Shown: piece after piece, positions 5,729-12,977 of the stretch
Layout: every line of letters begins with the position of its first letter
How positions within the stretch are numbered: position 1 is the stretch's first letter
From: UBA6115 sp012514225
GTDB taxonomy: Bacteria > Bacillota > Clostridia > Christensenellales > Aristaeellaceae
Assembly (NCBI GenBank): GCA_036756425.1
Contig: DAIOLC010000030.1
Coordinates: 1-21,103 of the forward strand
Length of the DNA: 21,103 nt
Direction of reading: 5' to 3'
The notes under the pieces: generated by a model
Databases searched by the model: none
Seen by the model: only the letters and a program-made list of their open reading frames with translations
Told to the model about the DNA's origin: nothing
Translations under genes and position numbers: made by a program

Positions 5729-7816
5729 CTACGCGTCCCCCCCTTCCGCTTCGCTCTCCCCGGCCATGCGCAGCATCTCCAGCCGGAGGTGCCTTGCGAC
5801 GCGCTCCTTTTCCTCCTGGGGCGGGGCGTCCGGGTTGTAGCGCGTGGCCTCGCCGAAGGTCAGGGTGTGCTGTTTCTTGTCCGCGTAAATGGGGATGAAC
5901 TGCGCGCGCTTTCCGGTGCGCTGGTGGTAAAGCTGCGCCACCATCACGAAGCCGGTGAAGAAGGCGCCGATGCCCTCCTTCACGTAGCCGGCTTGCTCCA
6001 GGCTTTCGTGGTTGGGGTTCTCGGGGAAAATCAGGATGTTGTCGCCCGCCTCCATCGCCTCGGCGGTCAGCCGGAAGGTGCGCACGAGGGCGCGCGGGTC
6101 GTCCCGGTACACGGGGATGCTGTCCAGGGAGCGCATAACCCATTTGAGGAAGGCGGAGACCAGGCGGGTGGCCGGCCACTTCAGGCGCTCCGGCAGCCAT
6201 GCCTGGCGCTTCACGGTGTTTTCGTAGAGGTAGACATTCTGGGCGTCCGGCTCGGCGATTTCGTCGATGACCCAGGGACGGAAGGAAAAGGGGACGAAGA
6301 GGTTGGTCACCACCGGCCCCCACAGCTCGCCGTGGTTGCAGGTGAATACGCAGCTGATATCCGCGTCCAGCTTGACCTTTTCCTTGTTCACCACCTTTGA
6401 GTAGAACAGCGGGCGCAGAATCAGGATGACCCATTTGATGCCGTAGCGGCGGCGGTGCACCTTGACCACCGTGTCCTCCAGCTGCCGCTGCAGGGGCAGG
6501 TTGATTTCGCCGCTGTCCTTCAGCCGCAGGAAGGTGCGGATTTTCTCGGCGACCTTGCGCTCCATCGGCACGCGGAAGGCGGCGGGGATGGCCGCGACCA
6601 CCAGCGCCAGCGCGGGCAGTAGCAGCAGGGGCTGGGCGGTCAGGTTGATGCCGCCCCTGGATACGCTGCCCCCCGAAATCAGGGTAAACAGCGCCAGCCC
6701 GACCAGCGCGATCATCCCGCCGACCAGCGCTGCGTATTCCTGCTGCGCCGCGTGTGCGCGGCGCAGGGCGCTCCCCGGTTCCTCCCCGGTGGCGAAGCGG
6801 ACGATGTCCCGCATGTCCCGGTCCAGGGAGGACAGGGAATGGGCCGCCATCGTGACACCGGAGGTGCAGAAGGCCAGGGACAGGTAGTTCCACGCCGGTC
6901 CGGTGGCGACGGAACGCAGGGCGAAGGCCGCCAGGCTGATGAGCCACATCGCCAGCCCGACGATAAGCGCCGTCGCCGGCTCCGGGCGCAGGCGCGACTT
7001 GTCCAGCATCATGGCGGTCACCCACTGCGCCAGCACCGTGCACAGAAAGGCGATGGCCAGGCTGTACAGCAGGCTCTGGGAGGAGGCGCCGATGAAGGTG
7101 TAAATCAGAATCAGCGTCACCTGCAGCGCCGTGACCGTCAGCATCATGACCGTGCGGAAGGTCTTGTAGGCGTTGACCCGGGTGAGCCGGTCCAGCTGTG
7201 CGGGCAGCTCCCCGGAGGGGGCGGCTTCCGGCGCGGGCGCTTCCTCCTCCCCCCGCGCGGCCAGCGCCAGGGTCTCCAGCAGGCAGCACAGCGCGAAGCC
7301 GCCCAGCAGGTGCCAGGCGGATTCCGGCGAGGGCATGGTGAAGAAAAGAACCAGCGCGGCGGCACCGCAGAACAGCAGCATCGCTTCCGCCGCCCGCACC
7401 ACGCGGCGCACGCGGCCCAGGCCGCGCCTGCGCCAAGCCCCGTCCGTGCGCCAGGCCGATTCCGACATCAGCAGCACCAGGAACGACAGTGCGAACACCA
7501 GCCACAGCCGGGGCAGGTCCACCGCCAGTGGATACACCAGCAGCACGCCCAGCGCCAGCGCGGCCGAGACCGCGCCCAGCGCCAGGCCGGAGCGGCGCAT
7601 CCTTGCGGGCAGCCGCCGGAAGTCGCCCCGCATGGCCAGGCGGGAAAACAGCGCCGCCACCCTGCCGACCATGTACAGCGCCCCGCCCAGCACCGGGCGG
7701 CCCAGGATGACGGTGGAGGCCAGCATGCTGTACAGGTAGCCGAACATCACGGTATGCAGGCGCAGACCGGATTGTTCCTGATTCAGGCCCGCGCGCGCCG
7801 CGACGCCACCCGCCAT
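5729..7816 (-). CDS. Multi-helix membrane protein fused to a divergent PlsC-like acyltransferase
   Basis: The first ~420 of 695 residues form about ten hydrophobic helices in a loosely transporter-like arrangement. The last ~270 residues resemble 1-acylglycerol-phosphate acyltransferases: FTCNHGELWGP (His495) at the place of the NHxxxxD block, then SIPVYRDD, then ILIFPENPNHES (Glu599) at the place of FPEG, then AQFIPIYADK as the fourth block. Two key positions deviate: the Asp five residues after His is Gly here, and FPEG reads FPEN. The domain may therefore use a different acceptor or acid residue, or be non-catalytic. The ATG at 7816 is chosen because GGAGGT stands 6 bases before it; an in-frame ATG at 7867 would lie upstream of the -10 box and so outside the transcript. 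It is the first gene of the operon and abuts the GT-C-like gene with no gap. Acylation of a glycolipid is an inference. Confidence 0.7.
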   Translation of the reverse strand: MAGGVAARAGLNQEQSGLRLHTVMFGYLYSMLASTVILGRPVLGGALYMVGRVAALFSRLAMRGDFRRLPARMRRSGLALGAVSAALALGVLLVYPLAVDLPRLWLVFALSFLVLLMSESAWRTDGAWRRRGLGRVRRVVRAAEAMLLFCGAAALVLFFTMPSPESAWHLLGGFALCCLLETLALAARGEEEAPAPEAAPSGELPAQLDRLTRVNAYKTFRTVMMLTVTALQVTLILIYTFIGASSQSLLYSLAIAFLCTVLAQWVTAMMLDKSRLRPEPATALIVGLAMWLISLAAFALRSVATGPAWNYLSLAFCTSGVTMAAHSLSSLDRDMRDIVRFATGEEPGSALRRAHAAQQEYAALVGGMIALVGLALFTLISGGSVSRGGINLTAQPLLLLPALALVVAAIPAAFRVPMERKVAEKIRTFLRLKDSGEINLPLQRQLEDTVVKVHRRRYGIKWVILILRPLFYSKVVNKEKVKLDADISCVFTCNHGELWGPVVTNLFVPFSFRPWVIDEIAEPDAQNVYLYENTVKRQAWLPERLKWPATRLVSAFLKWVMRSLDSIPVYRDDPRALVRTFRLTAEAMEAGDNILIFPENPNHESLEQAGYVKEGIGAFFTGFVMVAQLYHQRTGKRAQFIPIYADKKQHTLTFGEATRYNPDAPPQEEKERVARHLRLEMLRMAGESEAEGGDA

Positions 7817-7843
7817 CCGGCCACCTCCGTTTTTTCTGCGCAG

Positions 7844-7872
7844 AGTATAGCAAAAACGGAGAAACATGGCAA
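7844..7872 (-). promoter_or_regulatory. Strong promoter of the membrane glycolipid operon
   Basis: On the minus strand TTGCCA (7867-7872) and TATACT (7844-7849) are spaced by exactly 17 bases, and the -10 is of the extended form TGCTATACT. This close match to the vegetative sigma consensus lies 28 bases before the ATG at 7816 and should drive the five genes down to 2655. Confidence 0.75.
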
Positions 7873-7894
7873 AAAGCGGCGCCCGGTTCCACCC

Positions 7895-7921
7895 AAAAAG
7901 GAAGCGCCCGCAGGCGCTTCC
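7895..7921 (-). terminator. Rho-independent terminator after the secreted-protein gene
   Basis: GGAAGCGCC at 7900-7908 pairs perfectly with GGCGCTTCC at 7913-7921 across a 4-base loop. Read on the minus strand the stem is followed by TTTTT (7895-7899). It ends the transcript of the 7964-8740 gene and lies just before the promoter of the next minus-strand operon. Confidence 0.85.
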
Positions 7922-7963
7922 GGGAAAGCCGTTGCCAGTCGGGGCGGTTTCCGCTTGGCCCGC

Positions 7964-8740
7964 TTACTGCGCGATGTCCACGAAGGCGTGCGCTTCCGCT
8001 TCGGCCACCGAATGCCCCGCTGCGTTCAGGGCTTCCAGGACGCCGGTCTGGACGCTGCTTTTCATCACGATGCTGCCGCCCGCGGGGATGCCCACGTCGA
8101 TGGCGGCATTGGAAACGGAGGTCAGCAGCTTGCCTTGCCCGTCCCGCAGCAGGACGATGACCCGGGCGTCAAAGGCGGTTTCCTGCGCGTCGTTTTCAAC
8201 GGTGACCAGCAGCGTTCCCAGGGGCTTTTCGGCCAGGGTAAAGTCCGTGGTCATTTCTTCCGCGTAGGCGGCCTTCGCGGGCAGCGCCCGGGAAAGGCTG
8301 CCGTCCCCTTCGCCCAGGGCGGAACCTGCGAAACTCAGCTTCCAGGAAGCGACCTGCTGCGCCTGCTCGGGCGTCAGGGTCAGGTAGGAGCTCTCCGTGA
8401 CCGCGATGCCGCCGGGCGCCACGAACAAGGGAACCGTGCTGTACAGGGGGGCGCTGTGCACGACGGCTCCGTCCTTGTCCAGCAGCTCCAGCGTGACGGT
8501 GGTCAGCATGGCGGCCTTGCCGGACTTGTTCTCAAGCACCGCCGCGTACTTCCCGCTGGTGCCCATGAAATCCTCGTAGACAAAGAAGGCGTCCTCCAAT
8601 AGCGCGAACTCCGCGGCTTCCCCGCCGTACCCCGCGCCGGCAGGCCCCAGCAAGGCGTCCAGGTCGAGGCTCACGGCGAGCGCGGGGGCGGTGAAAAGCA
8701 TCAGCGAAAGCGCCAGGGCTGCCAGTCGTTTCAATACCAT
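7964..8740 (-). CDS. Secreted two-domain beta-sandwich protein, function unknown
   Basis: The 258-residue product begins with a classical signal peptide: basic MVLKR, a hydrophobic stretch and a PALA cleavage site before VSLDLDALLG. There is no Cys after the signal, so it should be released rather than lipid-anchored. Two similar segments follow. The first, YAAVLENKSGKAAMLTTVTL then ELLDKDGAVVHS, and the second, LGTLLVTVENDAQETAFDAR then VIVLLRDGQGKLLTS, each show the 'N-x-s-x-x-x-a-x-x-x-v-x-v-x-l-x-D-x-x-G' pattern of FxLYD-type immunoglobulin-like domains. Each is followed by a glycine-rich turn (VAPGGI and IPAGGS). The ATG at 8740 is preferred since AGGAGG lies 9 bases upstream, whereas the ATG at 8758 overlaps that site. 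It is monocistronic, with its own terminator. A role at the cell surface is inferred; no ligand can be suggested. Confidence 0.72.
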   Translation of the reverse strand: MVLKRLAALALSLMLFTAPALAVSLDLDALLGPAGAGYGGEAAEFALLEDAFFVYEDFMGTSGKYAAVLENKSGKAAMLTTVTLELLDKDGAVVHSAPLYSTVPLFVAPGGIAVTESSYLTLTPEQAQQVASWKLSFAGSALGEGDGSLSRALPAKAAYAEEMTTDFTLAEKPLGTLLVTVENDAQETAFDARVIVLLRDGQGKLLTSVSNAAIDVGIPAGGSIVMKSSVQTGVLEALNAAGHSVAEAEAHAFVDIAQ

Positions 8741-8793
8741 CGGGTTGTTCCTCCTCATGGATTCCGCCGCGGCGCCTGCCGCGGCACGGAAGC

Positions 8794-8824
8794 ATTGTAC
8801 CCCGGCATTTTGCCCGCTGAACAA
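8794..8824 (-). promoter_or_regulatory. Candidate promoter of the secreted-protein gene
   Basis: On the minus strand TACAAT at 8794-8799 is a good -10 and TTGTTC at 8819-8824 a fair -35, though the 19-base spacing is long. The site is divergent from the permease promoter about 70 bases away, with the candidate PurR boxes between them. Confidence 0.4.
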
Positions 8825-8844
8825 GGGGAATCAAACATTTCCAC

Positions 8845-8890
8845 AATTACCGAACGTAAAGATAAAAATCAAACATATCGTTCGTAAAAT
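8845..8890 (+). promoter_or_regulatory. Candidate PurR operator (two inverted PurBoxes)
   Basis: ATTACCGAACGTAA (8847-8860 region) and, inverted, TATCGTTCGTAAAAT (8876-8890) each carry the CGAAC core in an A/T-rich frame, as in the PurBox of Bacillus PurR. The cores at 8851-8855 and 8880-8884 face each other with 24 bases between, close to the spacing known for paired PurBoxes. The second box ends 3 bases before the -35 of the purine permease. Together with the downstream gene's function this makes purine-responsive repression a reasonable reading. Confidence 0.55.
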
Positions 8891-8893
8891 GTC

Positions 8894-8922
8894 GTGACAA
8901 GGCACCTCCCCTGTGCTATCAT
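8894..8922 (+). promoter_or_regulatory. Promoter of the purine permease gene
   Basis: GTGACA at 8894-8899 and TATCAT at 8917-8922 are 17 bases apart, and TG at 8914-8915 makes an extended -10. The leader of about 40 bases has a small CGGGC/GCCCG hairpin (8940-8952 region) directly before the ribosome site. Confidence 0.65.
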
Positions 8923-8967
8923 GGGCGCGGATTTTTTGTCGGGCAAAGCCCGGGGAGGATGCCAAGG

Positions 8968-10323
8968 ATGGAAGGGTTCTTTCAACTCAGGAAGCATGGG
9001 ACAAAGGTCTCGACCGAGGTCATCGCCGGGCTGACCACCTTCTTCGCGATGGCGTACATCATCGCCGTCAACCCCGCGATCCTGAGCCAGGCCGGCATGC
9101 CCTGGGGCGCGGTCTTCCTGGCCACCATCATCGCCGCGGTCATCGGCACCCTGGTGATGGGCCTGTTTGCCAACGTGCCCTACGCGCAGGCGCCCGGGAT
9201 GGGCCTGAACGCCTTCTTCGTCTTCACCGTCTGCTTTGGCCTGGGCTTTACCTGGCAGCAGGCGCTGTCCATGGTCTTCCTCTGCGGTCTCATCAACATC
9301 CTCATCACCGTCACCAAGGTGCGCAAGCACATCATCCGCGCGATTCCCAAGAGCCTGCAGCATGCCATTTCCGGCGGCATCGGCGTGTTCATCGCCTATA
9401 TCGGGCTGCTCAACGCGGGCATCATCAACTTCGCCGCCGGCGTGCCCTCCATCCCCACCCTCAACCAGCCCGTGCTGTGGCTCTTCCTCATCGGCCTGGT
9501 GCTCATCATCGTGCTCTCGGTGCTCAAGGTGAAAGGCGCCATCCTGATTTCCATCGTCGCCACCGCGCTGGTCGGCATCCCCATGGGCGTCACTCAGGTG
9601 CACAGCACCGTCAGCTTTACCGAGGCCGCCGCCCAGCTGCCCCAGACCCTCGGCGTCATCTTTACGGCGGAAGGCCTGCCCAGCCTGTTCTCCGACGCCG
9701 CGCGGCTGCCCCTGGTGCTGATGACCATCTTCGCCTTCTCCCTGACGGACACCTTCGATACCATCGGCACCTTCATCGGCACAGGCCGGCGCAGCGGCAT
9801 CTTCTCGGAGGAGGACGAAAAGGCCATGGAGGAAAGCCAGGGCTTCTCCTCCAAGATGGACAAGGCCCTGTTCTCCGATGCCATCGCGACCTCCGTGGGC
9901 GCGGTGTTCGGCACCAGCAACACCACCACCTACGTCGAGTCCGCCGCCGGCATCAGCGCGGGCGGCCGCACGGGCCTCACCAGCGTGGTGGTCGCCCTGC
10001 TGTTCATCCTCTCCGCTTTCCTGGCCTCCTTCGTCTCCGCCATCCCCGCCGCGGCCACCGCGCCGGCGCTGGTGATGGTGGGCATCATGATGCTCGCCAG
10101 TTTCAGGGACATCGACTGGACCGACCTGTCCGAGGCCGTGCCCGCCTTCTTCGCCGGCGTGTTCATGGCGCTGTGCTACTCCATCTCCTACGGCATTGCC
10201 TTCGGTTTCTTCTTCTACTGCATCGTCAAGGTCTTCACCGGCAAGTCGAAGGAAATCCACCCCATCCTCTGGGTGTCCACGGCCCTGTTCATCCTCAACT
10301 TCGTCATCCTGGCGATTCTCTGA
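8968..10323 (+). CDS. NCS2-family purine (guanine/hypoxanthine) permease, PbuG/AzgA type
   Basis: This 451-residue protein of about a dozen membrane helices imports purine bases with protons. Family signatures are clear: an N-terminus MEGFFQLRKHGTKVSTEVIA leading into GLTTFFAMAYIIAVNP, then QAPGMGLNAFFVFT in the third helix region, FSLTDTFDTIGTFIGTG near residue 260, and SNTTTYVESAAGISAGGRTG near residue 320. These place it in the AzgA/PbuG branch rather than the uracil/xanthine branch. The ATG at 8968 is chosen because GGGGAGG at 8952-8958 stands 9 bases ahead; the in-frame ATG at 8959 touches that site and would leave no spacing. It is transcribed alone: a terminator follows at 10342. Candidate PurR boxes lie upstream of its promoter. 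Guanine versus hypoxanthine or adenine preference cannot be read from sequence. Confidence 0.92.
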   Translation: MEGFFQLRKHGTKVSTEVIAGLTTFFAMAYIIAVNPAILSQAGMPWGAVFLATIIAAVIGTLVMGLFANVPYAQAPGMGLNAFFVFTVCFGLGFTWQQALSMVFLCGLINILITVTKVRKHIIRAIPKSLQHAISGGIGVFIAYIGLLNAGIINFAAGVPSIPTLNQPVLWLFLIGLVLIIVLSVLKVKGAILISIVATALVGIPMGVTQVHSTVSFTEAAAQLPQTLGVIFTAEGLPSLFSDAARLPLVLMTIFAFSLTDTFDTIGTFIGTGRRSGIFSEEDEKAMEESQGFSSKMDKALFSDAIATSVGAVFGTSNTTTYVESAAGISAGGRTGLTSVVVALLFILSAFLASFVSAIPAAATAPALVMVGIMMLASFRDIDWTDLSEAVPAFFAGVFMALCYSISYGIAFGFFFYCIVKVFTGKSKEIHPILWVSTALFILNFVILAIL

Positions 10324-10341
10324 GCCTTCCAGCGCATCCGC

Positions 10342-10366
10342 AGGAGGCCCATGCGGGCCTCCTTTT
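10342..10366 (+). terminator. Rho-independent terminator of the permease gene
   Basis: AGGAGGCCC at 10342-10350 pairs with GGGCCTCCT at 10355-10363 around an ATGC loop, and the 3' side runs into TTTT. It lies 19 bases after the stop codon. Confidence 0.85.
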
Positions 10367-10391
10367 CCATGCCTTCCGGGCGTGGTATATT
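10363..10391 (+). promoter_or_regulatory. Candidate promoter of the 10437-12785 unit
   Basis: TATATT at 10386-10391 is preceded by TG at 10383-10384 (extended -10). The -35 position at 17-base spacing reads TTTTCC, which is weak. An 8-bp hairpin (CCGGGCCG at 10401-10408 with CGGCCCGG at 10417-10424) sits in the leader immediately before the AAAGGAGG ribosome site and could modulate translation. Confidence 0.5.
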
Positions 10392-10436
10392 CCAAGCGAG
10401 CCGGGCCGATTGTCGACGGCCCGGAAAGGAGGAACG

Positions 10437-10934
10437 ATGCGAACAACCAGACGGGCGCTGGCCCTGGCGCTCACCTTGCTGCTGTCCCTGGCCCTTCCCG
10501 GGGCTCTGGCGGCCGCGCCGTCCCCGGATATCCAGGCGCCGGTCAAGTGGTCGGCTGACGGTTTTCTCCCCCGGACGCTGGAGGCGCCGGTCTCCGCGCG
10601 CCTGGACATCCGGCCCGCGGACGGCGAAACGGCGCCGGCGGCTTTTGAGCTCACGGACCCGGAGGGCCTCCGGTCGCTGCACCTGCTGCTGAAAAGCGCC
10701 GAGCGCACGGGCGAGCCCTCCTGCTCCTTTGCGGAGCGCTCGCTGACCCTTTCCTTCCGGGACGGGCGCACCCTGTGGCTGGAGCTGCCGGACGACGCCT
10801 GCACCTATTACCGCGCGGAGGGCGCCGTGTTCAGCTACGTGCCTGCGGAGCGCTGCGGCGCGGAGGAGAAGAGCCTGGGCGACAACCGCCTGCTGTACGG
10901 CCTCTTCCCCGGCGCCCTGCCGCCCGGGGAGTAA
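10437..10934 (+). CDS. Small secreted protein of unknown function
   Basis: The 165-residue product starts with a signal peptide: MRTTRRALALALTLLLSLAL, then PGALAAAPS with cleavage likely after ALA. No lipobox Cys is present. The mature part has alternating strands such as VSARLDIRPADG, FELTDPEGLRSLHLLL, RSLTLSFRDGRTLWLELPDD and YRAEGAVFSYVP, suggesting an all-beta domain. Two Cys in the mature part (in PSCSFAE and DACTYY) and one in ERCGAEE leave possible disulfides. I do not recognise a family. AGGAGG lies 4 bases before the ATG. It precedes the MFS gene by 33 bases on the same strand, so the two are probably co-transcribed, but a shared function is not evident. Confidence 0.65.
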   Translation: MRTTRRALALALTLLLSLALPGALAAAPSPDIQAPVKWSADGFLPRTLEAPVSARLDIRPADGETAPAAFELTDPEGLRSLHLLLKSAERTGEPSCSFAERSLTLSFRDGRTLWLELPDDACTYYRAEGAVFSYVPAERCGAEEKSLGDNRLLYGLFPGALPPGE

Positions 10935-10967
10935 GCCCGGGGCAGCCGGAAAAGCGGGGGGCGGGAC

Positions 10968-12143
10968 GTGTTCAACGTCGTCATGCTGGGGCTGGTCAGC
11001 TTCTTCGCCGACATCAGCGCGGAGATGGTCTATCCCCTCATCCCGCTGTACCTGAGCGGCGCCTTCGGCGCGACGCCCGCCCTGGTGGGAATCATCGAGG
11101 GTGTCGCAGAGAGCACCGCCAGCCTGCTGAAGGTTTTCAGCGGCTACCTGACGGATAAATACCAGAAAAAGAAACCCATCGCCTTCCTGGGCTACGCGGC
11201 GGGCCTGGCCTACAAAGCCGCGCTGCTGGTCGCCTCGTCCTGGGGCGGCGTGCTGCTGGCCCGGGTCGTCGACCGGCTGGGCAAGGGCATCCGCACCACG
11301 CCCCGGGACGTCATGGTCTCCGAGAGCGCGCGGGAGGGCGGCCTGGGGAAGGCCTTCGGCCTGCACAAGGCGCTGGACATGCTGGGCTCTGCCCTGGGCA
11401 TCCTGCTGGCCTGGCTGCTGGTGAAAAACGCGGCCGCCGGCCAGGCGGACTATCACAAGGTCTTCCTCTATTCCCTGATTCCCGCCCTGCTGTCCCTTTT
11501 CATGTTCCTCTTCATCCGGGAGAAGAGGGGCGCCCGTCCCCTCGCCCGGCGCGAGCGGTTCTGGAAGAACTACTCCAAGCTCCCCGGTCCGCTCAAGCTG
11601 TACCTGCTCATCGCCTTCCTGTTCACCCTGGGCAACTCCTCCAACGCCTTCCTGCTGCTGCGCGCCAAGAGCGTGGGCTACGACGACGTCAGCGTCATCC
11701 TGCTGTATTTCGCCTACAACCTCACCGCCTCCCTGCTGGCCCTCCCCTTCGGGCGGCTGTCGGACCTCCTGGGGCGCAAGCGCCTGCTCATCGCGGGGTA
11801 CCTTGTGTTCGGCCTGGTTTACCTGGGCTTCGGGTTTACCCGGAGCAGGCCCGCGATGCTGTTCTTTTTCATCCTCTACGGCTTTTACACCGCCATGACC
11901 GCCGGGGTGGAGCGCGCGCTCATCGCGGAAATTTCGCCGCCGGAGCTGAAAGGCACCCTGCTGGGCCTGCATTCCACGGTCGTGGGCGTCGCCCTGCTGC
12001 CCGCCAGCGCGCTGTTCGGTCTGCTGTGGACCCGCCAGGGGCCGCAGACCGCCTTCTCCTTCGGCGCCGCCCTCGCCCTGCTCTCGGCCGCGCTGCTGCT
12101 GTTCTTCTTCCGCCCCGTCCCCCAAAACCGGAAACCCGCCTGA
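10968..12143 (+). CDS. Major facilitator superfamily transporter
   Basis: This is a 391-residue, twelve-helix secondary transporter. The opening LGLVSFFADISAEMVYPLIP is typical of a DHA1-like MFS group. The loop between helices 2 and 3 carries GYLTDKYQKKKP, the 'G-x-x-x-D-x-x-x-R/K' MFS motif, and the repeated counterpart FGRLSDLLGRKRLLIAGY appears between helices 8 and 9. GKGIRTTPRDVMVSES is another block shared by this subgroup. The start is a GTG at 10968 with a G-rich but not ideal ribosome site; there is no better ATG before the first helix. A 22-base gap leads to the DUF1801 gene, which suggests one transcript. Members of this group are usually annotated as exporters of small molecules or drugs, but the substrate is unknown. 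Confidence 0.85.
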   Translation: MFNVVMLGLVSFFADISAEMVYPLIPLYLSGAFGATPALVGIIEGVAESTASLLKVFSGYLTDKYQKKKPIAFLGYAAGLAYKAALLVASSWGGVLLARVVDRLGKGIRTTPRDVMVSESAREGGLGKAFGLHKALDMLGSALGILLAWLLVKNAAAGQADYHKVFLYSLIPALLSLFMFLFIREKRGARPLARRERFWKNYSKLPGPLKLYLLIAFLFTLGNSSNAFLLLRAKSVGYDDVSVILLYFAYNLTASLLALPFGRLSDLLGRKRLLIAGYLVFGLVYLGFGFTRSRPAMLFFFILYGFYTAMTAGVERALIAEISPPELKGTLLGLHSTVVGVALLPASALFGLLWTRQGPQTAFSFGAALALLSAALLLFFFRPVPQNRKPA

Positions 12144-12165
12144 ATCCCCGACGAAAGGAGCGCCC

Positions 12166-12513
12166 ATGACGCCCATCGAGGAGTACATCCAGTCCTGCCC
12201 CGCGGAGCACCGGGAGCGCCTGGCCCGGCTGCGCGCGCTCATCCTCTCCGCCGCGCCCGGCCTGAAGGAGAAAATCGCCTACCGCATGCCCACCTTCCAC
12301 CTGGAGCGGAACGTCATCCATTTCGCCCTGTACGCCCGCCACGTCAGCCTGTACCCCGGCGCCCGGGCGATGGCCCATTTCCAGGACCGGCTCGAAGGCT
12401 ACAGGACCTCCAAGGGCACCATCCAGCTGCCGCTGGACCAGCCCCTGCCCGAGGCGCTGGTTCTGGAAATCACCCGCTTTTGCGCGGCCAACCCGGAAGG
12501 CGGCCGCGCGTGA
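12166..12513 (+). CDS. DUF1801 (YdhG/frataxin-like fold) protein
   Basis: The 115-residue protein begins with IEEYIQSCPAEHRERLARLR, a helix pattern typical of DUF1801 proteins. It then has EKIAYRMPTFHLERNVIHFA, where the 'I-x-Y-x-M-P-x-F' strand is the family's clearest mark, and closes with SKGTIQLPLDQPLPEALV, another family block. The Bacillus subtilis relative Fra (YdhG) has a frataxin-like fold and takes part in iron supply for iron-sulfur or haem assembly. Whether this copy binds iron cannot be told. AAAGGAG lies 7 bases before the ATG. The stop overlaps the GTG of the next gene, so translation of the two is coupled; DUF1801 and DUF1905 genes are often neighbours. Confidence 0.85.
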   Translation: MTPIEEYIQSCPAEHRERLARLRALILSAAPGLKEKIAYRMPTFHLERNVIHFALYARHVSLYPGARAMAHFQDRLEGYRTSKGTIQLPLDQPLPEALVLEITRFCAANPEGGRA

Positions 12514-12785
12514 ACCCCAGAACCTACGAGTTTGATGCCGTCCTGCAAAAGGTGCCGGACCTCGACGGCGCCTACGTTGAGTTCCCCTTCGACGTCCGCA
12601 AGGAGTTCGGCAAGGGGCGCGTCAAGGTGCAAGCCGCGTTCGACGGGCACCCCTACCGGGGCAGCCTCGTCCGCATGGGCACGGAATGCCACATCATCGG
12701 CGTGCGCAAGGACATCCGCGCCGCCATCGGCAAGCAGCCGGGGGATATGGTCCGGGTGACAATCCGGGAGGACGGGGAGCGGTGA
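12510..12785 (+). CDS. DUF1905 domain protein
   Basis: This 91-residue protein is close to the consensus of DUF1905: YEFDAVLQKVPDLDGAYVEF followed by PFDVRKEFGKGRVKVQAAFD, then the final RKDIRAAIGKQPGDMVRVTI. The family forms a small beta-barrel-like domain found alone or fused to a YdeI-type bacteriocin-protection segment ('OmdA'); here only the DUF1905 part is present. Its GTG start overlaps the TGA of the DUF1801 gene by 4 bases, and GGAAGG precedes it. The molecular role of the family is not established. Confidence 0.85.
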   Translation: MNPRTYEFDAVLQKVPDLDGAYVEFPFDVRKEFGKGRVKVQAAFDGHPYRGSLVRMGTECHIIGVRKDIRAAIGKQPGDMVRVTIREDGER

Positions 12786-12800
12786 CGGCGCGGAGGAGGA

Positions 12801-12880
12801 CGGGGGGAGACGGGGAGAGACGGCGGGAGACGTTGGGAGACGGGGAGAGACGGGGAGAGACGGGGAGAGACGGCGGGAAC
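12801..12880 (+). repeat. Eight tandem decamers (consensus CGGGGAGAGA)
   Basis: The bases fall into a perfect 10-base register from 12801: units at 12811, 12841, 12851 and 12861 are identical CGGGGAGAGA, and those at 12801, 12821, 12831 and 12871 differ at one to four positions. The purine-rich array begins 15 bases after the DUF1905 stop and runs directly into the hairpin at 12875. It is a simple minisatellite that could vary in copy number between strains. Confidence 0.9.
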
Positions 12881-12902
12881 CTTTTCTGAAGAAAAGGTTC
12901 CC
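12875..12902. repeat. 12-bp perfect hairpin, terminator-like
   Basis: GGGAACCTTTTC (12875-12886) pairs with GAAAAGGTTCCC (12891-12902) across the loop TGAA. The T4 lies inside the stem rather than after it, so it is not a textbook terminator, but it is the only strong hairpin after the 10437-12785 gene unit and probably ends or protects that transcript. Confidence 0.65.
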
Positions 12903-12977
12903 GGGCCCTCCAAAAGACTTTCAATTTATGAGTATGAATGGGTTTCATGCCGAGTTAGCGGGAGGGAGATAAGGGGG

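Noticed and set aside
3990..7892. A 1300-codon open frame on the minus strand
   Set aside because: It overlaps the GT-C-like and acyltransferase genes in another frame and translates to Ala/Gly/Arg/Pro-rich low-complexity sequence, as expected of shadow frames in GC-rich DNA. The two real genes have ribosome sites and family motifs.
8845..8958. Purine riboswitch upstream of the permease
   Set aside because: The conserved junction and loop bases of the purine aptamer are not present, and the leader after the promoter is only about 40 bases. The inverted CGAAC boxes lie upstream of the promoter, where an operator but not an RNA would be.
12801..12880. CRISPR array
   Set aside because: The units are 10 bases with no spacers and no cas genes nearby; this is a simple tandem repeat.
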